A stretch of 64,000 bases of DNA from Glebionis coronaria (GCA_025667525.1 CM046874.1:665898963-665962962), one strand, 5' to 3'. Positions 34,701-46,904 are shown, counted from the first letter of the stretch. A program made the numbers and translations. Notes: generated by a model from the letters alone, not told the origin.

Positions 34701-35491
34701 CTTTCGAGTTGATGTGCGATGCTAGTGATTTTGCTATTGGAGCGGTTCTGGGACAAAGAGTGAACAAACACTTCCAACCGATCCATTACGCTAGCAAGAC
34801 AATGACTGGGGCACAATTGCATTATACGACAACCGAAAAAGAGCTTTTAGCTGTTGTCTATGCCTTTGAAAAGTTCCGCCCCTATCTTATCCTTTCCACA
34901 ACAATCATTTACACCGATCATTCCGCGTTGAAGTACTTGTTGACAAAGCAAGATTCCAAACCAAGACTTCTTCGCTGGGTTTTGCTACTCCAAGAATTTA
35001 AAATCGAAATTCGTGATAAAAAAGGAGCTGAAAACCTAGTCGCGGATCATCTCAGCAGACTTGAGGATCCTTACCAAGGGGATCATCCGAACAAAGAAAT
35101 CAATGATTCTTTTCCCTTGGAGACCTTAATGTCTATAAATTCGAATTCTGATGAAACCCCGTGGTTTGCGGACTTTGCAAACTACTTGGCGGGTGGAATT
35201 CTCGTTGACGGGTTAACATCCCAGCAAAAGAAAAAGTTTTTCAAAGACATTAAGACTTACTTTTGGGATGACCCTTATCTATTCAAACAATGTGCCGACT
35301 TGATTATTCGCCGATGTGTTGATGGTCCGGCAGCTTTGGAAATCCTTGATTCTTGCCACAAAGGACCCACCGGTGGACACTTTGGTCCCAACTACACCGC
35401 CAAAAAAGTGTTTGACTCGGGATTTTATTGGCCCTCCATATATCGTGACGCTCACAATATGGTTAAACGATGTGATGTTTGCCAAAAATAA
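31724..35491 (+). CDS. Athila-like gag C-terminus plus Pol (PR, RT, RNase H, IN N-terminus)
   Basis: Continues the gag frame after the TGA; the first ATG is at 31781. It begins with a Pro/Gln/Asn-rich stretch and a short coil. Then come the aspartic protease with [10 protein letters not shown] (about 32848), reverse transcriptase with FMDDF (about 34270), RNase H with [13 protein letters not shown] (about 34715), and the integrase HHCC finger ([10 protein letters not shown]...CDVCQ, 35358-35487). DLGAS in place of DSGAS is common in the Athila clade. The frame ends at TAA 35489-35491 through a frameshift next to the integrase finger. Confidence 0.9.
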   Translation, partial: GGPHSYTTCTATQDYASENVNAAYGTYPQPAYQARPQGDRNLLSYRSNNYLSPPGFPPNNTNQQQTLNRPPQQQQQPRTPYIPPHKQPPPPQRNNQVYQQPAYQPPAYNAPPNQPTALHQEVQTYMRTNDVIVENLQREVLNLKADLVKQGNDLRADMRNTLDSQTNDLKNMMASFFQGNQPSSSGTLPSNTVANPRGEMKAITTRSGKGTKEPELPIHPPVVVTKENESPAPTPHPSPSPISPPLPSTPPPPMDVSDPILPKPSSSSNIPYPSRLRKEKLKSKDDIQVSNFLKMFKQLNFNISFAEALAHMPKYAKMFKDLLSDKEKLLDIANTQLNENCSAVLLRKLPTKLGDPGRFLIPCNFPGVENFMALADLGASINLMPLSVWKQLSLPELVPTKMTLELANRTVAYPVGIAEDVFVGVDKFTFPADFVVVDYEMDPRVPLIVGRQFLKTGHTLIDVEAGELIMRVGDDKIVFNMGKLSKQPYSYESVNCIDVLDEACEEHFKDACKSIPTSLPNVATVSSIDSSLSLFGDSDLFWNNLETTMGDVNLANDDSPTDGDEDMHFFDNLLNENNLSPPSPTVIAIDTPTLNTPPVENPPDLELKELPPHLEYVFLEEEKKSPVIIAKDLKEEEKTRLIAVLKDHKKAIAWKISDIRGIDPHFCTHKILMEDDFKPTIQSQRRVNPKIHEVIKTEVIKLLDAGMIYPISDSPWVSPIHCVPKKGGITVVPNEHNELISTHLVTGWRVCIDYRKLNDATRKDHFPLPFMDQMLEHLAGNEYYCFLDGFSGYFQIPIDPQDQEKTTFTCPYGTFAYKRIPFGLCNAPGTFQRCMLAIFHDMVEQTMEVFMDDFSVFGDSFSSCLANLERMLKRCEDTRLVLNWEKCHFMVKEGIVLGHKISKAGLEVDRAKVDVIAKLPPPSTVKGVRSFLGHAGFYRRFIKDFSQIARPMTHLLEKDTPFIFSKECLEAFNLLKDKLTKAPVLVTPNWELPFELMCDASDFAIGAVLGQRVNKHFQPIHYASKTMTGAQLHYTTTEKELLAVVYAFEKFRPYLILSTTIIYTDHSALKYLLTKQDSKPRLLRWVLLLQEFKIEIRDKKGAENLVADHLSRLEDPYQGDHPNKEINDSFPLETLMSINSNSDETPWFADFANYLAGGILVDGLTSQQKKKFFKDIKTYFWDDPYLFKQCADLIIRRCVDGPAALEILDSCHKGPTGGHFGPNYTAKKVFDSGFYWPSIYRDAHNMVKRCDVCQK

Positions 35492-36440
35492 GGCCACACA
35501 TAAAGACGAGATGCCTCAGAATTTCATTCAAGAGTGTTAAATCTTTGATGTTTGGGGTATCGACTTTATGGGGCCATTCCCTTCTTCTAAAGGAAACAAA
35601 TACATCCTTGTAGCCGTTGACTATGTTTCAAAGTGGGTTGAAGCCAAAGCTTTACCTACTAATGACGCAAGGGTGGTTTGTAACTTTTTAAAAGCTCTTT
35701 TCGCTAGATTCGGTGTGCCTCGTGCCATTATTAGTGATCGTGGGACTCATTTTTGCAATGACCAATTCGCAAGAGTCATGGCTAAGTATGGTGTAAATCA
35801 TCGTCTTTCCACAGCCTACCACCCACAAACTAATGGCCAGGCTGAAATATCCAACCGAGGACTAAAGCGAATTCTGGAAAGAACCGTGGGAGAGCATCGT
35901 GCCTCATGGGCTGAAAAACTTGATGATGCTTTGTGGGCTTTTCGTACCGCATACAAGACACCGATTGGTTGTACACCATATCGTCTCGTGTACGGGAAAG
36001 CGTGCCACCTCCCCATTGAGTTGGAGCACAAGGCTTACTGGGCCTTGAAGTGGGATAATTTTGATATCAACAAAGCCGGTGACCTACGCAAGATCCAACT
36101 CAATAAGCTCAATGAACTCCGTAATGCGGCTTATGAAAATTCTTTGATCTATAAGGAAAGGACTAAGCTCATTCACGACTCCAAGATTAAAAACCGAGAG
36201 TTCCAAGTTGGAGATAAAGTTTTACTCTTTAACTCTCGGTTGAAAATCTTCTCGGGCAAGCTGAAATCTCGTTGGTCCGGCCCATTCACCATTGCCCAAA
36301 TTTTTCCATATGGTACTCTCGAGCTCGCTCAACCTAATGGACCTAATTTTAAGGTGAATGGCCAACGAGTGAAGTTGTACTTTGGTGAGGACACCTCTCA
36401 GGAGATGATTCCATCCCTCACCACGTTCCCCATGAACTAA
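35492..36440 (+). pseudogene. Athila-like integrase core and C-terminus, out of frame
   Basis: The integrase resumes in another frame. A TAA at 35538-35540 falls within it, and the open part runs 35568-36440. Catalytic-core landmarks are visible: [27 protein letters not shown] and [13 protein letters not shown]. It is followed by a basic C-terminus ending FPMN. The one-base shift near 35485-35492 plus the stop separate it from RT. Integrase inserts the cDNA into the genome. Confidence 0.88.
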
Positions 36441-38369
36441 TTTTGGGTCGAGTAAGGCTCGTGACTCGGTTATCAAAAACAAGCGCTCCTCGGGAGGCAG
36501 CCCGAGTATCTATCCTTTTATGTTTTAATCTCCTAAGTGTAGGGGGACCTCTATAGGTTCTTTCTCTTTGTGTGGTGATGTGATTACAGGGATACGTGCA
36601 CTCTTGGAATCTCTGAAGAACCGTGCTCCCGTGTTATCCGAAATCCGGTTCTATCTCCCAACTATCGTGATTCAATTTTCTTCATACTCACATTTGAAAT
36701 TGATCACTTTAGTCGTCTCTTCCTTAACTTGATTTAACCAACGTGCACAATGTCATAAGTGTAGGGGAGACTTTTCCCACATGCTTAAACATTGAGGAAA
36801 ACGTTTATCTTAAGTGTAGGGGGACTTCTATCGAAGTTTTAAGTGGACTTTTCCATGAAAATGCCTTCATTTAACCGGAAAATCATATTTTTCAACATTT
36901 TTCAAATTTTTAATTAACTATGGCCATTTAGTCGTAATTTTTAAATTTTTATCGTTGCTTTCGTATGTATATATCCCGCAATAAAGTCAAAAATATTAAT
37001 AAAGTGGTGTAGCTAGTTTAGAAGTCTTTGACATATTAGGCCCGTTGCGTTTATTTTGACTCAACCCGAATAGACTTATCCAAGTTTATTCTAGCTAGTA
37101 TCCTTAACCATGTAGACCTTAATTGGTTTATTAGGCTAAGTATCCACGAATCTCATTACTTGAGATTTTAAATTGTGGAGAGCGAGAAATGATAGAGTCA
37201 ATTATAAGTCGGTATTCTTGCACAAGCTCACTTGGTGTAACTATTTGCCTATTCTCCCATCACTTGCTAATAATTTATCTGTAATAAGTAAGGTCGTACG
37301 ATTTGAAAAGTTACTTAGCTTCTAGCCCAAGATCGTTTAAAAGTTGCTCGGTAATGATAAGAGTTCATAGCCAAGGCATAACTTATGAAGCGGGGCGCGA
37401 AGATTGGCAAGTCCAAAAAGGCCCTAACAAGGCATGAGGATTCCATTTTATTGCTAAAGATCCAAGGTGATGTGAAAAGCATTATTCCCAAAGTCAATAT
37501 GAAGGATCAAGACTCACGACGAAAAGCAATCAACTCCCATAAAGATGATGGAGAAGTCTATCCGAAAAGACCCTAACAAGGTATGAGGATAAATAGATCC
37601 AAGTCCGAAAAGGAGGCGGATCGTTGTATCTCAAAATCCCAAATAGAGATTGAAGAAATAATCATGAAGTCGTGGTCAACAAAGTTGGAGTACCCCTCAA
37701 AAGTCTCCAAGTGAAGAAACTCCATTAACGATGAGAAGACCATTATCTCAAGAACGTCTCTCAAGATATGAAGTATGAAGTACATGCCAAATATCGGCCC
37801 GAGAAAGGTCTCAAATCGTGAACCGAGTTATGCCAAGATATGAACTTTTTGATATCCCGAGAAGCAGTTTTAAGAGATTTTGTCCTTTAGCTAACTATTG
37901 ATCAAATCGTCCTACTTTGCTTTCAGCCTTAATAAACTATCGAAATAAGTCCAAAAATGCATCTCCATGATCATTCTAAGACAAAAATAAAATATAAGAA
38001 ATACACCAAGGAATAAGGGAGTTTAAGTATATAATTAAGCCATGTGTGTAAGTGTTTGATTTACTAACTTATAATAACAATGATCTCGTTTTTAAGCTTA
38101 GTTTGGGGAACGTGAAACTTGAGGGTGATAAATCTTCGCAGCACCAAATCCCTAATGTAAGTCCTTGATCTCTTTGCAAGTTATTTCCATGTAGCTGTTT
38201 TCAAGTGAAAATGGTTTTCTATCCTTTTGTTTCCTTTAAAGTTTTAATTTTTTTTAGTACTTTAATTTTTGTTTAGTAGTATTTGAATAAGGCCAAGGTT
38301 GATTAATTATGAGAAAAGTGTAAAATTGCTTTATCACTAAGCATTGCATGAGGGCATGGCAATGGTTAA
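36441..38369 (+). other. Athila-like 3' untranslated region
   Basis: 1.9 kb with no supported ORF. AAGTGTAGGGG-type motifs occur near 36534, 36758 and 36813, and again at the polypurine tract. Collinear copies lie at 20062-21482 plus 41245-41849, and on the minus strand at 62278-64000. Confidence 0.85.
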
Positions 38370-38381
38370 GTGTAGGGGATT
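38370..38381 (+). promoter_or_regulatory. polypurine tract
   Basis: GTGTAGGGGATT directly before the 3' LTR. Confidence 0.75.
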
Positions 38382-39913
38382 TGATAGGTGTGTAAACACC
38401 CATCCTTTTTCCACTTAATTCTGGCTAAAACGAGACCAAAACGCGTATTTAATATCATTTGTTTGGAATTATGCGTGGTTTTTGTGTTTATTGTGTTTTC
38501 AGAGCCAACCGGATGAATATTGGAGAAAACATGGGATTGCACGGGATTTATCGAAGAAAAAGACTCAAGATGAAGTCTATTGTCCAAGAAATGTAAAAGA
38601 TTTGAAGTCACTGGGCCTATTCGAAGATTTATTGAAGAAAAGGACCAAAGATGGAAGATTTACATAAGTCGAAGAAACTCAAGTCTATTAGACGAAGAAA
38701 TTAAAAGACGAGTTGAATTTAATCGACGACATATCCCGAATCAGAATCGAAAACGTCAACTTTTCTGAAAAGACCAGAAGACAAGAAGAACGGGAGAAAG
38801 CCCACTCACCAACCAAAAGGAACACCTATATAAAGGGTTCCCCTCACACTTTTCATCCAGTTTTTATTTTTCCCTTCTTTTTCTCTTTTCTTGTTCGTAG
38901 TCATCACCAACACCACTAGGGTGTTTGGTGATTTTGATTATTGTTCTTCCAAATCTTGTAGTTTAATCTTGTCTTTTATTTTGTTCAACATTAATCATCA
39001 ATACAAGTTCTTGTTTAATCTTTCCATTTCATCTTGTTCATCATCATCTTTTATTTCAAGTTCTTAAGTTCTTATTTGGTTGATTTGATCTTCAAAAGTT
39101 GTTGGGATTTATGTTTTTATTGATGGGATTTGTAGTTTATGGTTAGTAGATGCTTAGTGATTAGTTTATTTAAGTTTTTGGTTAAAAACTTGGTGATTTT
39201 TGGCTTAAAACGTATTTCCCCTATTTTTCGGTTAAAGTTACTGTTCTTGAGTTTCCTAGGTTCCGGATGAACCAAATGTTCCGGATGAACCAAATGTTCC
39301 GGATGAACTAAAACTTCCGAATGAACATAAAAAGTTCCGAATGAGTTTTCTTTTCAAAAGTTCCGAGTCAGTCTAAAAGTTCCGGATGAACGTTCTTTTC
39401 AAATCTTCCGAATAAACTTCCGAGCCAAAAGTTCCGAACCAACTTCCGGATCAAAAGTTCCGAGTGAACTTCCGGATCAACAACTTCCGAATCAACTTCC
39501 GAAGAAAGTTCCGGATCAACTTCCGAGTGAAGGTTCCGAGTAAAGTTCCGAGTGAAGGTTCCGAGTAAACTTCCGAACGAAGTTCCGGATCAAGGGTTCC
39601 GAACCAAGTTCCGAGTGAAAAGTTCCGAATCAAGGTCAAACTTCCGAATCATTTTCTTTTTGAGCATTTTTTAAGTTATACTTACTGTTTCTTCATTTTT
39701 ATTTCATATTTTAATTCTAGTTTTTATTAACTGTTATTAATATAATTGCCTTTAGATTTAAGTTTACATTTTCGTGCATTTAAATCTTTTAGTAGATTAG
39801 AAAACCAAACCCCCTTTTTTAGTAACCAAGAACAATCATTCCACTTAGAACCAAGATCAATTCGAGAGGATATCGAGAGAATTTAGAGAACCCCATACAA
39901 AAATCGAATATCA
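38382..39913 (+). repeat. inner Athila-like 3' LTR
   Basis: 1532 bp, the same length as the 5' LTR, with about six differences. It holds the same TATA box and the second TTCCG array at 39261-39651. The right TSD, CTACT, follows directly. Confidence 0.96.
39261..39651 (+). repeat. TTCCG-core minisatellite in the 3' LTR
   Basis: Copy of the array at 29888-30278. It has two differences by eye, both C in this copy and T in the other. Confidence 0.9.
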
Positions 39914-39918
39914 CTACT

Positions 39919-40701
39919 TGCATATGACATGGGACTAGATGCCATAGAACTTACAAAGGCAGAATTAGCAAGAGTGGGAAAAGAGTCACTCGAAAATCCT
40001 CTCACATGAGGTTCGAAGGTTCTGAGCCTATGAAACAGATCATCAAAGTTGAGATAGTCAAGCCCACCTTTGGCTTTGAGAGAGATCACCACCTGATTCC
40101 ATGAGTAGAGTAAGGCTTTAAGAAACCTTGCATTAATATCACCATCATCAGGCTTTGACCGAAGTTGATTCAACTGGCTCAATATCTTCTGGAACCTATC
40201 ATACCCTTGATGTAGACCTTCAGTTTATGAGATTTTGAATTCTGTGAATTTATCTCTCAGCATGGATCTTCGCATTTTCTTTGACTCCTCATTCCCACCG
40301 AACCTTGCTTTTATGCCATTCCAGATCTCTCTGGCATCATCCAAATGGTAGAAGTCACCCATGTGATCTTCAGGAAGGGATTGAAGCAAAATCGTCTTTG
40401 CTTTGACCTCCTTCTGAATAGCTATGATTTCTTCATGAGACTTAGGGTCAAGAAGAGTAATATTACCATTCTTGTCTCTTCCAGTAAGCTTCCTGCTGTT
40501 CCCATTCAGAATGATCTTCCAAAGATCTTGATCAGTATTGGTGATCCACCATTCCATCTTCATTGCCCAGTTTTCATATTCACCCTTTTTCAGAAGAGGG
40601 AATTTACCATTCGTGTTTGAGACTGTAGCAAGGATCTGCTGAGGTTGCATAATTTTAGGAGTGATGTCTTCTCCTGTTTGAGTAGAAGTTGAGGCAGACA
40701 T
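39919..40701 (-). pseudogene. Copia-2 gag, N-terminal part
   Basis: Likely start at 40701 (MSASTSTQTGEDI). A longer frame begins at 40773 but runs into the primer-binding site. It has copia Gag features: ENWAMKMEWWI, LWKIILNG, DAREIWNGIKARFGG. A TAA at 40225-40227 interrupts the frame, which resumes at once (TEGLHQGYDRFQ, LNQLRSKPDD). The inner Athila-like element cuts the gene at 39918. Confidence 0.85.
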
Positions 40702-40751
40702 GATAAAAAAAATGTCAGAAATAAGAAAACTTGATTCTTCTTGTATAGAGA

Positions 40752-40773
40752 CCCTCCCAGTCTCTGATACCAC
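40752..40773 (-). promoter_or_regulatory. Copia-2 primer-binding site (tRNA-iMet)
   Basis: The minus strand reads TGGTATCAGAGACTGGG just inside the 5' LTR, matching initiator-Met tRNA over TGGTATCAGAG. Confidence 0.9.
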
Positions 40774-40774
40774 T

Positions 40775-41239
40775 TGTTGGGTCTACTAGATGTAGATCTT
40801 GCAGCCTGTCAGGACCGGTGAATGACTTCTATAATCACAAGTCAAATCACAAAGAGACTCTATACACAATATGAATGTAAAATATAAATATAATCAAGGA
40901 GAACAGAATAACTGTAAAGACTTGATCCTTTCTAAGGATTTCTAATATTGATAATGACTAGAACTACGTTTTGTGAAGGTGTACATAACCCTTCTGCCTA
41001 AGGTTCCTTTTATACTACAAGGAAACCCTAATACAACATTAAAGAAAACGTGTAAAACTAATATGCATATCCTTTCCTAACATATCTCATGCATATCCTA
41101 ACAGAAGATTAAGTAAATAATAAAGTTTGACCTCGACTAGGACCAGGAGCAGGACTTGCTCCTACTACTACTAGGACAAGGAGGAACTACATACCTCCTA
41201 GTCCACCTATTACATTTAACTATTACAATGGTCCTAACA
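40775..41239 (-). repeat. Copia-2 5' LTR
   Basis: 465-bp LTR with a minus-strand TATA box at 41006-41014. It is followed by the ATCTC TSD at 41240-41244. Confidence 0.95.
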
Positions 41240-41244
41240 ATCTC

Positions 41245-41849
41245 TCAAAACTTCAAGTAAAGAAATTCCATTATGAAGAGAAGGCCATTATTTCATGAAC
41301 GTCTCTCAAGGTTTGAAGTATGAAGTCGCTGCCAAATATCGGTCCGAGAAAGGTCTCAAATCGCGAAGCGAGTTATGCCAAGATATGAACTTTATGAGGT
41401 CCCGAGAAGCAGTTTTAAAAGATTTTGTCCGTTAGCTAACTATTGAATAAATCGTTCACTTTATTTTCGACCTAATAAACTATCAAAATAAGTCAAACAA
41501 TGCATCCTCGTGATCATTCAAGACAACAATAAAATATAAGAGATACACCTAGGAATAAGGGAGTCTAAGTGAATAATTGGCCCACATGAGTTCGTGTTAG
41601 TTTACTAACTTATAATAACAATGATCTCGTTTTTAAGCTTGGTTTGGAGAAAGTGAAAACTTGAGGATGATGATTATTCATGACATTTCCAAAACCCAAG
41701 GTATGCTTTTGATTTCTTTACTTTGAATGTTTATAGTTTTCTATCTCTTTAATAAAGGCCAACGCGGAATGATTATGATGAAAAATGAAATCTTGCTTTG
41801 TAACTAATGCATTGCATGAGGACATTGCAATGGTCAAGTGTAGGGAATT
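41245..41849 (+). mobile_element. outer Athila-like element, 3' untranslated region, right part
   Basis: Continues the sequence interrupted at 21482: joined, it matches the uninterrupted minus-strand copy around 62820-62870. It ends with a polypurine tract (GTGTAGGGAATT, 41838-41849). Confidence 0.85.
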
Positions 41850-43650
41850 TGATAGGTGTGTAAACACCCATCCTTTTTACCACTTAATTACAATAAAAAC
41901 CGAACCGAAACGTGTATTTTAAGTCTTTTATGTCGGAATTATGCGTGGTTTGTGTTTTTGTTGTGATTTAGGACGAAAAGGTGAAAAGTGGAGAAAACAC
42001 GGGCATTTACGGGCTTTTATTGAAGAAAACGATGAAAGACGAGGTCAAGAAGTCAAGAGTGCAAAAAGAACGGAAGTCCAAGACCAATTCTGAAGATTTA
42101 TCGAAGAAAAAGTCGAAAGACGGAAGTTTACTTAAAGCCGAAGAACTCAAGTCTAGTTTATTGAAGAATTAAAAGACGAGTTCAAAGAAATCCCGAGCCA
42201 AAAGTCATTGAACTCCAAGATTAAAGAAGATTTAAAGGCTTAAGGACTAATGGTGCAATTAACAAAGAGATTAAGAAGGAATGGCCTAATGATGCAATTA
42301 AGAGAAAATGAAGGAGGGGAGGAAGCTTCCTAATCCTCCCCTATATAGATCATTAAGTTTATCATTTCTTTTTGTTGGCTAGAGTGACACTAGTTCTTCC
42401 ACCTTTACTTACTTGCACATTTACTTTATTGCACATTTAAATACTTGTCTTGCACTTTTAATACCTTTAATTTCCAAGTAAGTGTTCTTTAATTTTCTTG
42501 TTTTTTATCTCTCATTCTACCTTTCTTTCTTGCTTGATCTTTATGTTTACATGTTTATTATCTTGCTTATTTGATTAAAGATTGTGTTTTATGCTTTTGA
42601 TTGTTTTAGATCATTGATTTTTATAGCTTATTTGTGTTTCTTTTAAATTCCTTAAATTTTTATAAAAGTTATTTTTATATAAAAGTTTGTTTGTTTTTCG
42701 TAAACCTTTTCCTTTTCGTGTTTTAAAAGTCTTTAAATTTCAGCTTATTAGCTTTTTCTTATACTGTTTGGTTTAGGATTTTAGACTTGTGCTTATTTGA
42801 TAAATAACTTATTAGTTTAGCTTAATTTACATTCCTTTCTCCGTATTCCGATCTGACAAATCGGAAAAGGGTTACACATTCCGATTGGAGTGATCGGATA
42901 AGGGTTTTGATATTCCTACCAACATTCCGATTGGAGGGATTTGGTATTCCGATCAGGGTAGGTTTTGAGTATTCCGATTAGGGGTTGTGACAGCATTCCG
43001 ATTGGTGCTCCTTTCCTCATTCCGATTGAGGTGTTTGTTTGGTATTCCGATCAGGTAAGTGACAGTTATTCCGATTAAGGGGTTCCGATCAGCATTCCGA
43101 CCAAGTTCCACTCCACATTCCGACGGGATATATATTCCGACCAGAAGGGTAAGTAAACATTCCGATCAGGGTTCTAACATTCCGATCGAGGGTAAGTGAC
43201 AGTTATTCCGATTAAGAGTGTTCGTGATATTCCGATCAGGGTGTTTTGGTTATTCCGATGGTGAGTCTGATCGGAATATATTCTGATTGGGTTTATTTTT
43301 ATACTTTGTCTTGTTTAATTTATACGTTCTCATTTTAATACCTTGTCAATTTTAATTCTCGGCACGCTCTTAATTTTAAGCCTTTTATTTTAAAGTTTTA
43401 AATATTGCACCATTTAATTTTAATTAGACTTAGTTTTATTTTAACGCCATTTTATTTTAACGCTCATTTACTTTTACGCCATTTACATTTAAGTCTTCGC
43501 ACTTTTTATTTTTTAAAACAATGACAAATATTTTTCTTAACCAATAACAATAGAGTCACACTTTAAACCATTTTTCAATTCGATTAGACATACGACAAAG
43601 AACTTTTTAACTAAGTAAAAACCTAGTTATTACTCAGCCTTACTTGAGTA
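41850..43650 (+). repeat. outer Athila-like 3' LTR (right edge approximate)
   Basis: Starts TGATAGGTGTGTAAACACCC, like the inner LTR, and then diverges strongly. It contains a TATA-like CTATATAGA near 42341 and a TTCCG-core array. The right boundary could not be fixed because the partner LTR is missing. Confidence 0.75.
42845..43290 (+). repeat. ATTCCGATC-type array in the outer LTR
   Basis: About 20 irregular units, each with ATTCCGAT(C/T) followed by AGGG or similar. The position matches the array of the inner LTR, but the unit sequence differs. Confidence 0.85.
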
Positions 43651-44356
43651 TACCGAGAAGGTGGAGCCTGATGGCACCAAGGTTGTAGGTTGCTCGCATT
43701 GGGTAGTATTAGTACGAGGTTTTCAATAAGTAAAAAGAGTCTATTTGAGCATTTTAGGAACATTTTTTTATCAATTTGAAAATTTTAGGCTTGTTTAGTT
43801 ATTATCACATGGATTGAATATTTAAAAAGTTTAGCATCGTTGATTGAGCAATTGACAAGTCGGTAAGATAAATAAAGTTTCATGTTTGTGAAACAACAAT
43901 TAATTAAATATAATCATGGTTCTAATAGGCGCGTTAAAACCTGAGACGCTTCTACGCTACGCAAACACGTTAAGGCGTCGATTTAGAGCATGACGTGAAT
44001 TGAGACGTGAAAAGACATGCTATAGCACGAAGCGTGACAAGTTTTTAAGTTAAACTTCGAAAAATAAATATTATCACATGTAAAAACAATTTCCAACCTT
44101 TAATTATTATGTAAAACGCTTATTTTAAACTCACTATATATTTAATATTAAAATATACAGTAATAAAAATGCATAAATATTTTTTTTATGTTCTGTCGCC
44201 TTAAACCACGATTTAAAAATGCTAAAACGTCATCTTAATCATTAAAAAATGTGAGTTGGACATGTCGTTACACCACCTCTCACACTATTCAAATAGACAC
44301 ATAAGTTAAGCACTTAAGGATTTATATACCTAAATTTATCATTGAGACCACCGAAA
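43651..44356. other. unassigned; degenerate GCG-rich repeat
   Basis: No gene. Around 43926-44240 there is sequence of the type GGCGCGTTAAAACCTGAGACGC, with GTCGCCTTAAACCACG near the right side. It suggests a decayed inverted-repeat element, but I found no TSD. Confidence 0.3.
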
Positions 44357-44622
44357 GGTTGAGTATCGGGTTTGAACCAGACCGGATCGGTCAATATTGG
44401 ATCGAACTGAAAACTGAAATGATTCGAAATCTTAAATTGAGACTGGATCGAAATGATTCGGTCCGATCTTATTAGACATAATCGAAGAGATTTTTAGTAA
44501 AATAGAACCGTACCGGATCAGACCAAGGGCTGAATTGGTTCAAACCCCCGGACCGAAATTGTCGATCCGGTCTGATCCGATCCGGTTTTCCGGTCCGGGT
44601 TGGTGATAGCGTGCTCAGCCCT
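44357..44622. repeat. possible MITE rich in CCGGATCGG motifs
   Basis: The left edge GGTTGAGTATCGG is roughly complementary to the right edge CGTGCTCAGCCCTGC. The right edge, reversed, shares AGGGCTGAGCA with the element at 14211. No TSD was defined. Confidence 0.45.
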
Positions 44623-46553
44623 GCACCAAACCAAATTCATCTTTTTCCCTTCCATTTGGTCCCACCTCACTAGTTAAATCCTGACACTAATCGTTTCTTC
44701 AAATTAATTCAATTAAATTCTTTTTCTAATTCTTTTATTACAGTATTATTTTATGTAATTGAATAATTTGATGCTTGTATTTCACCCTTATTATAACTGA
44801 TTTGATCTCTGATTGTTAGCGGTAACTGATTTTATATCCTTAGCTTTCAAATGATTTGGTTAATTAGTTAGTCACGTAACCTGAAATTGTGCATTTTTTA
44901 TTGTTAGTTGTTAGTTCATAATGACTTGAAGTTGCATCGATAATTCATTTTAGGTGGAACCTTTTTTTATATTCGTTTACCGTGATTTGTGAATTCTTAA
45001 TTTCTCCGAATTTATGTGTTTTCTAAGATTCATGACACCTACTGATATCATCTTGGTTGCAAATGCAATGGCTTTTCACGAATATAGCTTGGCTATAGTT
45101 AGGCCTGTTTTTTTAATGCAATACTTTAGGTATTCATTAGTTTCCGTCTTGTAGTGTTTTAGGCTAAACATCATTATGTATTAACCAAAGTAACTCCTTA
45201 TGCTTTTGATACTACTTTTTTACTCATTCTCGTAACAGTTGACTGTGACCGAATAGTTTTCTTTTCGTGTCATTAATCAACAATCTGGTTTTTTAGTCAA
45301 CTTATGGGTTTGAGTTTAGTTACTGGTCACTTTTAAGGTTTTGCTCAAGTTAAGGTTAGGGGTTAAGCGTTTTTATTAGAGGGAGTGAGGGTGATAAAGA
45401 AGTGCTGGTTGGTTAGGAGGCGTGATAGGAGTTTAGGTGGGAGAGAGGTTGTTTTTAGTACTTATAAGGATTCTAGGAGTGACAAGAATGATGTCGGGTT
45501 ATTTGGATTCTATGGTGAAAAAAGGGAGAAAGCGAAGATGGTGGCGGTGACTAGAAGTGGTGACGGTGAATGACATAAGAGTATTTGAGTCTTTTAATGA
45601 GGAAAATGAAGCATAATGAGTCATTTTCGGTACTTCAATAACCAGAATGAGTCAATATATAGTACCGGAAGCATAATGAGTTTTTGTATAGCACATAGAG
45701 TATTCATGGTGTTTACCCAGGGTTTTATGTTGCATATTGCAATAATAATGCTTTGCAGAATTTTATGTATATACAAGTGTACTATATAAGGAAAAAGGGT
45801 GTAGTTTTAAAGTGACAATGCAAACCACACGTGATAAAGCAAACAACATGCAAAATATTTTCAATGGAAGTCAAATTATAAATGCTTGCGTTAATGTATG
45901 TTATTTCAATGACAAAAACTAAGTATCTTAGAGCCTATAATTATGAGTCAGGAACATATTTTCACCTTGGACCTATTTTATTACCCAATTCCTTTCTCAA
46001 AACCGAAGTAATATGGTGGTTGATAGTTTGTTTGTTCTTAGTTATGTGTTGCCGCCTCGTTCTATGAAAGAACTTTAAGGAACGGTTAAGTGCTTTTTGA
46101 ATGTCTTCCTAGTGTCACCTTTTTTTTACTTTAGTACGTTTAGTGATAATTTCTGACTTGTTAATAAGCCTGCTAATGTACAAAAAGGCGATAATTGGAA
46201 AGATTTTCAAAATACAGTTAGCACGGGGTTGTTTCATAGAATGAGGCGCCAAGACATACCATTGATCATGAGAACCATCAAACGGCCATGTGATTTTGAT
46301 TTTTAGAAAGGAAATATCTATTAAAGTAGGTCCCAATCTATGATTAGGTTTAGGGGTGTCAATAGGGTTGGATTAACTCTGACTAGGCTCATAGGGCCTA
46401 TTTTATTACGTACTTCCTTTCTCAAGACGGAAATAACTTAGTGGTTGATGGTTTTCTTGGGTCTTAGCTATGTGTTGCCCCGTCTTCCAATGAAGGGATT
46501 CTAGTGTCACTTTTACATTAGTATGTTTAGTGAAAAATTTCTGACTTGGTAAT
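44623..46553. other. unassigned flank with a local duplication
   Basis: No gene is supported. Segments 45977-46172 and 46397-46553 are diverged direct copies, sharing CCTATTTTATTAC, TATGTGTTGCC, CTAGTGTCAC and TTTCTGACTTG. Copia-3 begins exactly at the end of the second copy. Confidence 0.5.
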
Positions 46554-46873
46554 TGTTAGAAATACGTTTTTAACGTATATTAGAAGTATCGGTCACTCCA
46601 CAATATTATAAATGTTGTATAGCTCGTAGTTAATGTTTGTTTATTTAGTTAAGTAAGAAACCGACCCATGGGCTTGTCATGGGTCGGCCCAAGCCCATTA
46701 GTGGCTTGGATATAAATACCCCTTTCCACCATGGAAAGAGGTTGTTTGTTGATTGTTTCATTTTTCCCATTGAATGAAAAACACATAGTTCTCTCTCACT
46801 TTCTCTCACTAGTTTCTCTCTCTAGAAATCTTCAACCCACTTCATTGATTCATAAGATTATCAATATTCTTCA
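46554..46873 (+). repeat. Copia-3 5' LTR
   Basis: 320 bp, starting TGTTAGAAATACG and ending TTCTTCA. It has a hairpin near the start (ATACGTT TTT AACGTAT), a second at 46664-46686 (GACCCATG...CATGGGTC), and a TATA box, TATAAATACC, at 46711. The assignment rests on the adjacent primer-binding site, because no partner LTR is present. Confidence 0.75.
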
Positions 46874-46875
46874 AT

Positions 46876-46889
46876 TGGTATCAAGAGCC
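46876..46889 (+). promoter_or_regulatory. Copia-3 primer-binding site (tRNA-iMet)
   Basis: TGGTATCAAGAGCC, identical to the Copia-1 site, two bases after the LTR end. Confidence 0.85.
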
Positions 46890-46904
46890 ATGGGGTGATT
46901 TAAG

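Larger units (their letters stand above)
29009..39913 (+). mobile_element. inner Athila-like Ty3/gypsy element
   Basis: This 10905-bp element has 1532-bp LTRs (29009-30540 and 38382-39913). A 5-bp TSD, CTACT, sits at 29004-29008 and 39914-39918. I count about six LTR differences by eye (about 0.4%), so it is the youngest insertion in the nest. It has a tRNA-Asp-type primer-binding site, gag-pol in the gypsy order PR-RT-RH-IN, a long 3' untranslated region and a polypurine tract. There is no env-like ORF. Despite its youth, gag-pol carries a TGA, a frameshift and a TAA. Confidence 0.96.
21483..41239 (-). mobile_element. Copia-2: Ty1/copia element inserted in the outer Athila-like element
   Basis: Two 465-bp LTRs (21483-21947 and 40775-41239) are flanked by a 5-bp TSD, ATCTC, at 21478-21482 and 41240-41244. 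The LTRs differ at six positions by eye (about 1.3%). Without the inner Athila-like insertion and one TSD copy it is about 8.8 kb. In element order it has an iMet primer-binding site, a long gag with two zinc knuckles, pol, a short extra ORF, a 3' repeat block and a polypurine tract. Gag has three in-frame stops; pol is open throughout. Confidence 0.95.

Noticed and set aside
31877..34822. Minus-strand ORFs opposite the Athila-like gag-pol
   Set aside because: Antisense shadows of a coding region with recognised domains.
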